The notes under the pieces: generated by a model
Seen by the model: the letters and a program-made list of their open reading frames with translations, nothing else
What the model was told of the DNA's origin: nothing
Database searches by the model: none
Assembly (NCBI RefSeq): GCF_030253575.1
Contig: NC_080563.1
Span: 10,497,001 to 10,561,000 of the forward strand
Source of the DNA: Rhododendron vialii
Taxonomy: Eukaryota > Streptophyta > Magnoliopsida > Ericales > Ericaceae
Direction: 5' to 3'
Length of the DNA: 64,000 nucleotides
Translations under genes and position numbers: made by a program
Part shown: positions 49,298 through 60,205 of the stretch, one piece after another
Layout: every line of letters begins with the position of its first letter
How positions within the stretch are numbered: position 1 is the stretch's first letter

Positions 49298-52297
49298 CTA
49301 TGCTGAAGTATGCATTTGAACATTGGCAATAAGCCTTGTGAGCTTGCTCAGAGTTTCGCGAGCAGCTATCGCATCTGGATGATCCTCTCCGCAAATTGAA
49401 GTTCTAATAAAGATTGCCTTCCTTATTAAATCATCCCCTATGTCAAACTGTCCTCCTCTTAGCATTAGCTTTGCCCTAGTTTCTAGCACAGTGGCTCTTG
49501 ATAGTGCCAACTCCTGCCAAAGGCAAGGATTCAACTGCGCATTTGTCCGAATAGGTTTCCAGCAGAGAGAATTATCTAGCCACTTCTCAACTGGGGTGAC
49601 AAAGGCCTGATCCGCAGCTTCTAATGCATTTGTACACAGGCGAAGGAGTTCTAGAGCAGCGCTGCACCTTGAGAAGGTAATGAATGTCCGGATTGCGAGC
49701 GGTAAAATCACTTGTTTTACTAGAAATAACAATTCTGACACCTTCAGCTCAACAATTGTCTGATCCTTACCAAATCCAAAAAGCAGAAAACATGCTGCCC
49801 ATATATGTTCAGAGTGTTGTGAAATAGACCCACGGCTAATGACAGCTTGTACCACAGCTTGGGCAACTCCTGTGACTCCTCTCTTCCGCCCATAAAGCTT
49901 GATGACTTCATTTAACTGGATATGGCCTTCCTTTGTACAGCTTCTCGCCATATTAAATCTTAACAACATTGAAGATGCTTCCGCTTCTGATTTCCTGAGG
50001 TAGGACGATGAAAACCCGCAAGCTAAGGATCTCAAAAACATTTTCCATACCCGGGTATGGGGGTGTTTCTCGGGTATCTTGTGAGCAGCCAGTGCTAACA
50101 AAGAAACTGGAATGGCCGCAGGTGCAAACCAACCACTTGCCAATACCATTCTAGTGGCTAAACTCCTTGGCTTATCCGCGTGGTCAAATATCGAAAAACA
50201 AACCTCAAAGAGTTGCAAGAGGAATTTATTTCTCCCCAATGAATGACTATCCCTTCCACTCCCTGCTAAGTCCCTCAAAGGCATGCGATTAATGGTATCC
50301 AAGAGTCTACTGGGGTTAATGGGAAGTTCAGATAAAATTGCTCCAATGATGGCAATGCCAAAGGTTAGTCTCCCAAGTTTCTCTTCAATAGCACGAAGAG
50401 CATCAATCTCTGCAACCGGGTAATCCTTGACTCCTCCCAGCATTAAAGACATTGCCTCAACCCCAGATAGGTAAGAAAGCTTTAAAGGCTCCAAATTCAT
50501 TACACGAGGGAGACCCGTGGATATTAGAATGTGGGTTTCTCCACCAAAACGGGGAAGAAGATCCATTAATGGCTTGTGGTCCCACCAGTCCTTTTCACTA
50601 TCTAAGTTATCAATTACCACTAAATAAGGAGTGTTTCGCATAAGCTCCTTTCGGACTCTGGCTATGGCTGACTCTTCCTGTTCTTCAAAGCTCTTGATCC
50701 TGTTTTTCTCCAACCCACTCTCCACCCCCACATCAACCTCTAGGAATGGCCAAAGATTCAAATAATTCTGCCAGATGTACCTGTTTTCTCCTCCTATCCA
50801 TAGAACCATTTTGTACCTCTGATGGAATCTGTATGCAAACTCAAGAAGCAACTCTGTCTTTCCAATTCCAGTGTCTCCCGACACACAAGCAATCCCTTTC
50901 CCATAAACGACTTCAGTAGATCTTCTTCTCCTACCTTGCCTTCCACCATTCTTTGGCTTCGGTGATTGGTGTTGAGTTTGCGGAGATTCGGTGCTTTGCA
51001 TCTCTATCTCCTTATCAGACTCTTTCCATATAAATGGTTCTTTTCCCTTCCTTCTACAACTCTCCTTTTGTCCTTCTCTCTGTCTTTCCTCTGCAGCTGA
51101 ACTGCTCCTTCCCCAACCAATCTTCACATTCTTCCGTCTATGTCTGGCCTTGAGTTCAAAATATTCTCTTTCAGCATCTCCACTAACATTGCCAAAAAGC
51201 ATAAACTCGAGCTCGGAGAGCTCTTTTTTCCTTCCAATGAAATTCTCATTTCGAGGGAAAGGGAACTCCTCTTTCTCCACCTTCTCCTTCCATTTAGTTA
51301 ATCTATCCACAACACTTCTCCTACCCAACCTCAAAGCCAAAAGGGTAACGGCCTGCAATATGCAATCTCTCCAATTACCTTCATGACCCTCCAGTTTCCA
51401 CTCATCAACACGAGATAGGGCGCTAACAGCATCTTTCCATTCCTTCTCTAGTCCTCCATATAGAAGCCAGAGTTCTCCTCCATGTTTTTCCCAAAGCTCC
51501 CCCCTTCTCTCAACTATATCTCTCACAAGGCAATCATCGGGACCCAAATCAAAGAACACTGGAACCAAATTCTTCTTGCCTGAGAAGAAGAGAAGCTCCT
51601 CTATAGTATATGGATTCCGGAAGGATTTCCGGGTTAAAATTACAACTCCAAAAGTACAAGCATCCATTGCCCGCTCAATGATTCTGTGTTTCCGAGAGTT
51701 CCTACACCTAGCTCTGTCTGTTACAAAACAGCTGACCCCTTGAACTTCCAATTCCGCACGTAGCCAGTTAGTAAATCTTAGTAATAGAGGCTTCCGGCCA
51801 TGAAAGCCTAAATACACATCACAGCTCCTTAGTTTGTTCGAGGAAAATGAAGTAGATGTCGGAGAGAAAGAAGTCCCATGGTATTGCCCTAACTTTTTTT
51901 GCTGCTCTCTGCACCTGAAATAATCACTGCCACTGCCTATACCATAACAAGAAGGAGTGCTGTTATAATTTCCAGTAGGGGAAGCAGCACGGTTTAACTT
52001 CTGGAAGTCGCTCGAAATGGATGTGGCTGGGATAGGTGAAACGTCTGACGATGGAAATCTGTCATTTGTTAAAGGTTTTGAATTTGGAATTTCTAAACCA
52101 GAAACCAATGGATCGCCACCATTACTGGAAATATTGGACGGAAGGTCGGACTGTGTCGGTATCTGACAAATTGAGGTTCTTGGAGAGAAGAAGGGAGACT
52201 GATTTGCTGAAAAGAATGCTGAAGATGAAGATGACAGATTCCTTAGAATCATGCCACGTAATGATCCAAATCTGGAGCTTTCTTCCTGGAGATCCAT
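49298..52297 (-). CDS. TIR / NB-ARC / TPR-like protein (TNP type)
   Basis: One uninterrupted coding exon, 999 aa, from ATG (complement of 52295-52297) to a stop at 49298. Residues 1-155 are Ser-rich and probably disordered. The TIR domain, about 159-300, begins CDVYLGFHGRKPLLLRF and has YTIEEL (230-235), with E234 aligned to the catalytic glutamate of NADase TIRs. A long basic linker (about 384-465) follows. The NB-ARC-like ATPase has the P-loop GDTGIGKT (474-481), Walker B/kinase-2 YLVVIDNLD (558-566) and THILIST (588-594). The usual MHD triad is not present; HIQLNEVIKLYGR (792-804) is at about that place. There is no leucine-rich repeat; the C-terminus is helical and ends in a TPR-like GEDHPDAIAARETLSKL. 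From memory this matches At5g56220/At4g23440, an old conserved family distinct from classical TNL receptors. A role in immunity or cell death is possible but unproven. Confidence 0.9.
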   Translation of the reverse strand: MDLQEESSRFGSLRGMILRNLSSSSSAFFSANQSPFFSPRTSICQIPTQSDLPSNISSNGGDPLVSGLEIPNSKPLTNDRFPSSDVSPIPATSISSDFQKLNRAASPTGNYNSTPSCYGIGSGSDYFRCREQQKKLGQYHGTSFSPTSTSFSSNKLRSCDVYLGFHGRKPLLLRFTNWLRAELEVQGVSCFVTDRARCRNSRKHRIIERAMDACTFGVVILTRKSFRNPYTIEELLFFSGKKNLVPVFFDLGPDDCLVRDIVERRGELWEKHGGELWLLYGGLEKEWKDAVSALSRVDEWKLEGHEGNWRDCILQAVTLLALRLGRRSVVDRLTKWKEKVEKEEFPFPRNENFIGRKKELSELEFMLFGNVSGDAEREYFELKARHRRKNVKIGWGRSSSAAEERQREGQKESCRRKGKEPFIWKESDKEIEMQSTESPQTQHQSPKPKNGGRQGRRRRSTEVVYGKGIACVSGDTGIGKTELLLEFAYRFHQRYKMVLWIGGENRYIWQNYLNLWPFLEVDVGVESGLEKNRIKSFEEQEESAIARVRKELMRNTPYLVVIDNLDSEKDWWDHKPLMDLLPRFGGETHILISTGLPRVMNLEPLKLSYLSGVEAMSLMLGGVKDYPVAEIDALRAIEEKLGRLTFGIAIIGAILSELPINPSRLLDTINRMPLRDLAGSGRDSHSLGRNKFLLQLFEVCFSIFDHADKPRSLATRMVLASGWFAPAAIPVSLLALAAHKIPEKHPHTRVWKMFLRSLACGFSSSYLRKSEAEASSMLLRFNMARSCTKEGHIQLNEVIKLYGRKRGVTGVAQAVVQAVISRGSISQHSEHIWAACFLLFGFGKDQTIVELKVSELLFLVKQVILPLAIRTFITFSRCSAALELLRLCTNALEAADQAFVTPVEKWLDNSLCWKPIRTNAQLNPCLWQELALSRATVLETRAKLMLRGGQFDIGDDLIRKAIFIRTSICGEDHPDAIAARETLSKLTRLIANVQMHTSA

Positions 52298-53035
52298 ATT
52301 TATTAAAATGTCACTGGTTTAAGGCGTGATATCTGAAGCATTAAACGCATGAATAACCGCTCTGAAACCAAAAGATTGTATTTGTAATCAGTCACTCAAG
52401 TACCAAGAATGGGACAAATAGAATTCATATCGGAAACTGACTGCGCCTCCTTCTCAATTTTCTGTTGAAGTTTAAAAAACATCAACCTTTTAGAAAGAAA
52501 TTCTTTTAGGTATGGGTAATAGATTAATCTAACATTTAGAGGAAGAAGAACGAAGGAAAAGCTTTACATGCTCACTTCTAGGAAAGAAATTGAGGTCTTT
52601 AAATGCCACTGTTGTCACTTAATACAACATACAGCTTCTCCCTGAAGATAACAGATTCTCGCTGAAGATGACAGATTCCATAAAGTCGTATTCCACATGG
52701 CGATTCAAATCTGGAGTCATGCCATGGTCACTGGTATTGGATCCGGCATGATATCCCATGCATACATCATGTGAATAGCCTCACTGAAACAGGTGAAGAG
52801 TATAATCAGTCACCAAATACCCAAAATTGGACTACAAAATCTAACTATCTGAGATTGAATGCTTCAATCACAATAGTTCTGAAAGTCAAGAAACCAACAT
52901 CAACTTTCTAGTTAAGACAACAATTGGAAAGCTTTACATGCTACAAGCAGTAAGAAAAAATTGTGTGTAGCGCAATTCCATTTTCTTTTGCATGTTATAG
53001 CTATCACTTAATACCACATTCAAGCTTTCTAACTT
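52217..53035. repeat. tandem duplication of the TIR gene's 5' end (~400-bp copies)
   Basis: Copy A (about 52217-52639) holds the first coding bases, the start codon, the 5'UTR and the splice acceptor of the gene. Copy B (about 52640-53035) repeats the same blocks in the same order: GATGACAGATTCC, CAAATCTGGAG, CTCACTGAAAC, TAATCAGTCAC, AACATCAAC, AAAGCTTTACATGCT and ATCACTTAATACNACAT. Copy B carries a matching acceptor, and its equivalent reading frame is broken within a few codons. Confidence 0.8.
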
Positions 53036-54178
53036 GATGAACAAGATTAATGGATTTGCTATTATTAGATGCACGTGAAATGGAATGAAAAAGAAGAATC
53101 TGACCCCGTTTCCTGAATTCCAAATGCAGAATGCTAAGCACTAACAAAAAAGACGAAGTATCCTATTTCAATGAGACCTTGATGAGTCAATTCACTGACA
53201 CGTCTTGCTTTTACTGCTATATCGGGAGTTACTTATCCATTGCGTGATGTAAAACAAAAAGTGGACTTTTTTTTGTCTTTCGTTGAATGTCTTTTCGTGG
53301 TTCACTTTTGGCATGTTTCACAATATGGTTAGCCAACGCATTAACTGGTCAATTATCATAAATTGGATCAGATTTTGCAGTTTTTCCTCGGGCAGCCACC
53401 GGAGGCAACATGAGCATCAAAGTGGTTCAAGAATCATTTTTCCTCCTACAAAAATGGGCATAGAAAACTGGAGATTCATAGGACCGTGCTTCTATGATCC
53501 TTGTAAACAAATCCAAACACACCACACCAATGCATGCAAAAGCAAAAATTCAAATTCTGCAATCAAATACAAATATTATATTATCTGCAACCAGTGGAGG
53601 TTGAACTCAGGGCTGTATAGATCATGAATAAGCACTTCAGAAAAAGGAAAAAAAAAAAAAAAAAAGGAGCTAAACAAAAATCTAGAGAAAGACTTCACAA
53701 ATTAATTATAACAAGCTATAAGGCTTAAATTAATTCAGATCTGAAGACTAACTTGATCCAGCATCATGAAGATATGCTTCTGCTTCTATCTTATCCTTTC
53801 AAATCAAGCAAACCCAGATTCTCAAATCGAATGACATCCAAGAATATCATTGACTGAAAGCAACCCAAATCAATTAAAAAAAACCCACAGTTCAAGATCC
53901 TGCCAATGGAGTTGAAGAGTTGAATAAAGATTCAAACTCTTTTGCTTATCAAAAAAGATACAAAATTTGTGGGTACCTACAAATTTGTAGTCTAAAAAGT
54001 GTGTGAAATGTCAATTGAGGAAGTGGTAAATTCATTTAGATATGGATTTGACAGAGACCCATTTCATGATCAAACAAAAAACGTGACAGAGACCCACTTG
54101 ATGATCAAAAAGTCAGACAGAACTAGTAAGATTGAAAATGAAACGGGTAAAAGGCATGTTCAACAAAAATTTGGAAAA

Positions 54179-54275
54179 TGGGCTTACCTTTTCTGAAAAA
54201 TGTGGAAGGTTTTTACTTTTCAGACCGTCGAGGCTGTTTCTGAGATAGTCCAACGTATCTCTGACTAAAAGAAGA

Positions 54276-54313
<38 letters not shown>

Positions 54314-54340
54314 GTCTCTTTAGAACTTGGGAAAATGGAC
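54179..54340 (-). other. presumed 5'UTR exon of the TIR gene
   Basis: On the minus strand, a GA-rich leader is followed by TTTTCAGAAAAG and the donor GTAAGCCC (complement of about 54182-54193). A matching acceptor TTTTGGTTTCAG lies at 52362-52373, 64 bases before the start codon. That gives a 5'UTR intron of about 1.8 kb. The transcription start is not determined. Confidence 0.55.
54279..54309. repeat. (CT)n microsatellite in the TIR gene leader
   Basis: A CT run of about 31 bases, which reads GA on the minus strand and so lies in the presumed leader of the TIR gene. Confidence 0.9.
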
Positions 54341-54950
54341 TAGGGGGGAGTGACCGGGGAAAGGAGCAACATTGTAGCCGGGATACATGGGAGCCAACAC
54401 AGAGGGCGGATCTGATTTTTTCTCACATAAAAAAAACAGTAAAGCCAACTTGTTTCCCCACCCACAATCCAGAGAGTCACTTTAGGGCAACATTAAAAAT
54501 GGACCGAATGAGCTGAACAGTAATTTATGTAAGTTTCATTTGAAAATTTAACAAACTTCAAAATAGGTTTTTTTTTTTAATCTGGAACTGGAAGACGGTT
54601 TTATACTTTGTATATTGCAAAAATAAGTCAATCCCAAAATGGATTAATCAGTCACTTTTGGGTATTTCGAATTCGTTATACGAAATTAGTTGAACGAGAT
54701 GCGTAATAACTTGATTTGAGAATTAGTGACCGAGCTTCGGGAAATATTTGGACTGTTTATTTAGGTAAAAATCAATTTTGAAGCATGAAAATATGAGCTC
54801 AAACCGTGGATTTTGGCTGGCGTACTCTACCAAACATTAAACTACAGTACTAGTTACAATTTTACCGTGCTAGTTATGAACCAACTATAAAAGTACAACA
54901 TCAAATGCACCGTTATCCGTATCATTGACTATCACATTTCATACTTGCCC

Positions 54951-55299
54951 ACAGGGGTGTGCAAAAAACCCGAGCCCCGACCCGACCCGAAGGGCTTCGG
55001 ACGGGGCCGAACATGTGGTTCGGTCGGGTACGGGTCCATTTTTTGAAAAAAAATTTAGTTTTCGGTTCGGGGCTTGGGGTGCTGTTTTTCTTACCCAACC
55101 CGACCAAACCCGACCAAAAGACGACAAATTCATATAGATTACTTTGGTTTTGGTCGGACCCAACCTGACCCGACCAAAAAAATCAGTTACGCGGACGGTT
55201 ATTCCCCCTCCTTCGGTTCGGGTTCGGGGCCCAAAAATTCGATAACCGACTAGTCGGGGTCGGGGCCGAACCTGATCCGTCTGACCCGTGCACACCCCT
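54951..55299. mobile_element. hAT-type MITE rich in CCCGACC/GGTCGGG
   Basis: Starts ACAGGGGTGTGCAAAAAACC and ends TGCACACCCCT, flanked by perfect 8-bp duplications ACTTGCCC (54943-54950 and 55300-55307). Length 349 bp; the interior is full of CCCGACC and GGTCGGG in both orientations. No transposase is present. Confidence 0.9.
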
Positions 55300-55307
55300 A
55301 CTTGCCC

Positions 55308-57359
55308 CCATCATTTTGAACTTAATAGTCGTTATACTCATAACAGTCGTCATTCCGAAGAAGAAGACGGGATGCTACCGAACATCATTTCTGCAAGGTG
55401 GTTCTAAACGGAACGATTCAGTCGTTCAATTTGGTACGGACCACTTGAAATGAATTTGAGCGTATATATACAAATTTGAGTCATTGATTGCTCGCAAAGA
55501 TACGAATAGTCAATTGTCGAGATGAATGACCGGATCGACCGCTCTGAACTTGCTTTGCAGGGGTAATTGGCAGAATCCATGTTTTCTTTTGTTAGGAATG
55601 CTAACTTTTTATTCCCATTTTTGAAGAGCATTTTCATTTGATTCCTGGGAAATACTCTGTAAATTGATTTTTCTTACCAACCGGATACAAGATGTTTGCT
55701 TTTTGATAGTTCAATTTTGTATATTAACTAGTATATTTATGCAATTACTTATGATAGTGAGATTATTTAATTGGGAGCTACTAAAAAACTATCATGCAAA
55801 GAAAAGTTAATTTGGCCGAGATACCATTAATTCTAATAATAGTTTTAGGGTAAAAGTTTGGTACTCCTCCTTAAATGCCTTCTCGAATAACAAATTATCA
55901 CAAAAACTCTCTCATATTAAAAAGTTATACGAGTGAAATTGCAGCTCGGTATTTCAAAATTAATTGCTCTTATGAATTGAGTCTTCTCAATGATAATTAA
56001 CCAAGGTAGTGCCATTGACGATTGTTTTGCAAACATCTCAACAATAATTAACGAATGTGCATGTCAACTTCAACAACTACTTAAAAAAGGTATATAAATT
56101 ACGGATATTATCAAACATCCAATCCTATTAAGGTATGAATATCCAATTAATAAAAGGCATAACATCCATAAAAAATACAAAAAAAAAAAAAACTATTTTG
56201 TAGCGGAAAAAAAAAAAAGTGCTTGAACCATATGAAGTGTAAGATTAATCATACAACGACGGTGTACACCTTTTCTTTTTTTCTTGACTTGATGGGATTA
56301 TCTTCAAAATAATCATACATGATACCCTGAGTTAAAGCTTAATTATCAGTGCGACTCCAGTAGTTATATGTGCATTTTAGGAATGTAAGGTACTTTTTTT
56401 TTCCCTATGATCATCATTTGGGGTCTTATTCATAGTATAACTTTCAAATGTGAGGGGGCGACCATATGATGGTTTTCATATGTGAAGGGAGTGGATGTGA
56501 CATTTCATCAAAGGGGTGTTCCTGATTTCTTAATTCCAACTATGCCCACAATTCGAGCTCAAACTCGACTCGATTACTGAATGACCCAAGCCAAACCAAG
56601 TCTCTCGAGTTGCTCGCGAGCAGCTTGGTAATTCGTTTGCTATAGAGTAAAGACCAACCAAAGAGTAAAAATGAGAAGTCTACTTACACAACCATTTATA
56701 CAACATGCTTACGTGATGGTATTTCAGCGGTGAATGAGTTTAAACAAAAGAATTGCAAATCATTTACTCACCAACGATAGAATGCCACATATGCATGTTG
56801 TACTATTCATCCTGTATGTATAATTGGTCAGTGCTCAGGGGATTAAAAATTTTGGGGAACACAAGGGGCCAAGTTGTCTTGGCTGCATTACTCATCAACA
56901 AACACACAATTGTTCTGTATCTGAATTTGGAACATCTTCATTTCTCTCTCCTCCAGAAATCGATGAAAACATTCCTATCTACTAGTATCTAGCAAAGGGG
57001 TGTTCAGTTGATTATTTCAATGGGAGGGGGGTAGGGTAGCTACTGGATTTGGCTGCTCCAAACATGAGTCCAAAACTTGTGATTTCTTGAAGTTTTGACC
57101 ACTCTCATTGTCATTTTTTACTATCGGAAACACCGTATAAATTGTTGATGAGTATGTGAATGAAAAAATTATTGAGAAAAAGTTATTGGTAAAAACCCAC
57201 CATCCATCGAGACTTCCTCCGGTGTCGAAGCCCAACTCCGACACCACCAATGAGCTTGTCCGAGGGAGATGCACCACCCTTGTCGGTCTAATCGAGTTTC
57301 GGACGGCTTGATCTAAAAACCCAGCAGAGGCAGCATTCCTCCACGTTGTTTTCAAACGA
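55308..57359. other. intergenic, no gene recognised
   Basis: AT-rich DNA with poly-A/T runs. No frame resembles a known protein and no clear transposon end was seen. Confidence 0.5.
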
Positions 57360-57684
57360 CTGGACCAGCCATATGTGGAAACTGATTGACATAAAGTTTT
57401 GAGATGTACATAAAGTTTTTACATGGTATCAAAGCGGGGTCTGTTCCACCCCACATTTTATAAAATTGACAATCCACACTCCGCGATGACAGACAAGCGA
57501 AAAGGCTAATAGGACCCAAAAAATGGTCACACGTGACAGACCTCAAATGCGACTGCACGTGAGGGGGGATGTTAAGGAAATGAATCTCACATTTCTTGGG
57601 AGTAGAATGGGTAATCACTTAATAACATCTGGGACCTCTCCACGCATTGCCAATTGATTTTGAGATGGATATAAAATTTCCACA
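57360..57684 (+). mobile_element. TRIM-like element with a truncated 5' LTR
   Basis: A 3' LTR (57570-57684) starts TGTTAAGGAAATG and ends ATAAAATTTCCACA, directly after the polypurine tract ACGTGAGGGGGGA. Upstream, TGGTATCAAAGCGGGG (57424-) is the primer-binding site, preceded by TTTTGAGATGTACATAAAG...TTTTTACA, which matches the end of the 3' LTR. Only about the last 60 bases of the 5' LTR remain. Confidence 0.7.
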
Positions 57685-59382
57685 CTGTTGTGTCTCTGTC
57701 CATGGCAGCTTGTTCGCGCCGCCGTGTGTCCCGCAAAACCCAGCCCCGATCCCACCGAGAGTCCCAGAAAACTAGACAGAATATTTCCCGGCAACGGCAC
57801 CAATTGTGGTGGGGTGGTTTTCGCTGGACTCCTTCGGATCCTCCTTCCGACGTCCCTCCCTACTTCCTAATGCTGAAAAAGAATGAAGTTTTTTTTTTTT
57901 TTTGATCCGCGAAAAAGAATGAAGTTGGATAACCTGAATTCATGAGTAATTGTTGATTTCTTGGAGCTCCGTGAGGAAAGAAAATGACGACAAATTTGTT
58001 ACTACTACTTTTAATTGCAACACCAACGGACCCGTCATAGGCATGCTTGGGTTTATCAGAACGAATAATTAATTGAGTCAAAAGAATAAAAACTCCCCAA
58101 AATGGGTTTAACTTTTCAAATATTTTTAATTAAAACGAGTGTTTTAAGGGATATAACAAGGATTAGGGACTCGGGCAGTCGGAGCGCAGCGTAACTAAAA
58201 GAGTCGCTTCATTTAGGGCGAGACCGAATGGGAAGGCACGAGCAGTCTACAAGTCTAGTGTCCAAGTCTATTGGTGAGATGACGACTACTTTATTTATTA
58301 CATTTGTATTCTCTGCCAATCCTCCTAATCAGAATGGGATGGGATGGAACCCATTATATGCACCCACGGACGCACGCATGCGAGTGGTTTGTGAGTGATT
58401 GAGTGAATTAATCTGTAATGGGTGTTTAAAAAAATTCTACAACCACACACATTCACACATACTCACATTTAGATGAGAATCCACACACACTACACCACCA
58501 TACCTAGCTAGCTCACATGACTCTGAATGTGTGTAAAATATTTGTGCAAGTATGAGTGGTTGTAGAAGAATTGTTACTGTTTTAATAATGAATTTTTAAA
58601 TAAAAAAATGCCACCAATTTGAAGCTAATATGGTTCAGGTGGTTGTGATTTTGCATGTGAAGGGAATATTCACCGTTTGCACATAGGCTACAAGAATAAG
58701 AGGAAGTTTTGCTTAAATTCATTATTTTTTATTTTTTATTTACAAAACAATGACTGATTTTTATATTTAGTGATTTTTTAGTTTTATTATATGAAACAAA
58801 ACTTCTCATATGCAACTCGACAAGGGAAATCAGACAAGTAAAAGAGGTGTGCACTGAAATTTAAAAATAAAAAAAAAGTTTAGGAAAGATTTCACAACTC
58901 TCGTTAAATTATTCATTTTAATGATTTTTTCTTTTTAAAGTTTTCCTACATGATGTCTGATGGGCCGACATGCTAAAATTGCAATGATAAGCCTTTTAAA
59001 GACATGGAAGTGAGGTTCAATGTGAAAAAACCTTCATTAGCGTAAAAGCTAATCCTAGTGAAAGTTATCCACAAATTTGAAACTTGTCGTTGTCGCAACA
59101 AAAAGGTTTAGTTTTTCTTTTTTATTTTTAAACGTTAGAAATTCTTTTTTCTTTTTCTGAGAACTTTTTTTAAGGTTAGTCTAAAAGAACTCCTCACACA
59201 CACACACGAGAGAGAGAGAGAGAGAGAGAGAGATGAATGGTAATATAGTACTCCAGTAATGTTTGTTATGACTTGGTCTTTTTCTGACTCTTTCCCTATG
59301 TGAAAAGGGAGTGATTTAATTAAGCTCCAAACGTCAATCCTGATATGCAAATCAAAAAGGGCAAGACCAACTTAGTAAACCG
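57685..59382. other. intergenic, no gene recognised
   Basis: Contains a CA/GA microsatellite (59195-59233) and otherwise AT-rich sequence with no recognisable protein-coding exon. Confidence 0.5.
59195..59233. repeat. (CA)n(GA)n microsatellite
   Basis: A short CA run followed by a GA run of about 26 bases. Confidence 0.93.
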
Positions 59383-60205
59383 TTTGGGGAACGATTTCGG
59401 TGTCTCCCCTCCTCTTAAAGACATCGTAACTTTTGACATAATCAAACCATTACAAGCATAATCAAAACCAAAAGTTCGGTTATGCTTGATTATGCTTGTA
59501 ATAGTTCGGTTATGCCAAAAGTTACGGTGTATCTTTTTGGAGGAGAAACACCGAAATCATTCCCAATTGTTTAAATTAAAACTGTTGGAGCTAGCCATGG
59601 AATTATACTTTTCTCTAACTATGGCCGTCCCATTTTGTCACTTGTCTAGCAATTACCGGAAGATGCTATGGTATCCCCCTCTTGTCTGGGGGATACTCGA
59701 CAAAAATGACATAACACGTTAAAAATGGCATAACAACTCACACAAATGGGCATAATACTATGGTGTTCCCCTAGACAAGATTACTATTCATTTGTGACGG
59801 TGTACCCCCAAATGGCATAACAATATAAATGGACATAACCATTCTCACACAGAGACATAACGGGGGGACATTGTAAGAAGGGATGATGCTATGGTGTCCC
59901 CGGTCATTTTGGGGACACCGTAATTTTTGGCATAAATTTACCATTATGAGTATAACTAAAACCCATTACAAGCATAACAGAACCCAAATAAGACATAATC
60001 AAGAAATATCTAAAAAATCAACCAAGGCGTAACCAAACCCAACTAAAGCATAACAAATAAGTTATGCATTGCTATGGTTTTGGTTATGCTTTGCTATGGT
60101 TCTGTTATGCTTGTAATGAATTTTGGTTATGCTCATAATGATTTTGTTATGCTAAAAATTATGGTGTTCTCAAAATAACCGGGGACCGAAGTCATTCCCC
60201 GTAAG
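59383..60205. mobile_element. cluster of three related fold-back elements
   Basis: Element 1 (about 59388-59571) has ends GGGGAACGATTTCGGTGTCTC and, inverted, GGGAATGATTTCGGTGTTTC. Element 2 (about 59660-59890) has less regular ends with TGCTATGGTGTTCCCC/TACCCCC blocks. Element 3 (about 59885-60205) has arms around GGACACCGTAATTTTTGGCATA and its inverse. All are full of GCATAA/TTATGC repeats in both orientations, so they form one family. No coding capacity. Confidence 0.65.

Noticed and set aside
50991-51386. 131-aa plus-strand frame opposite the TIR gene
   Set aside because: It is the antisense shadow of a clearly conserved minus-strand coding exon.
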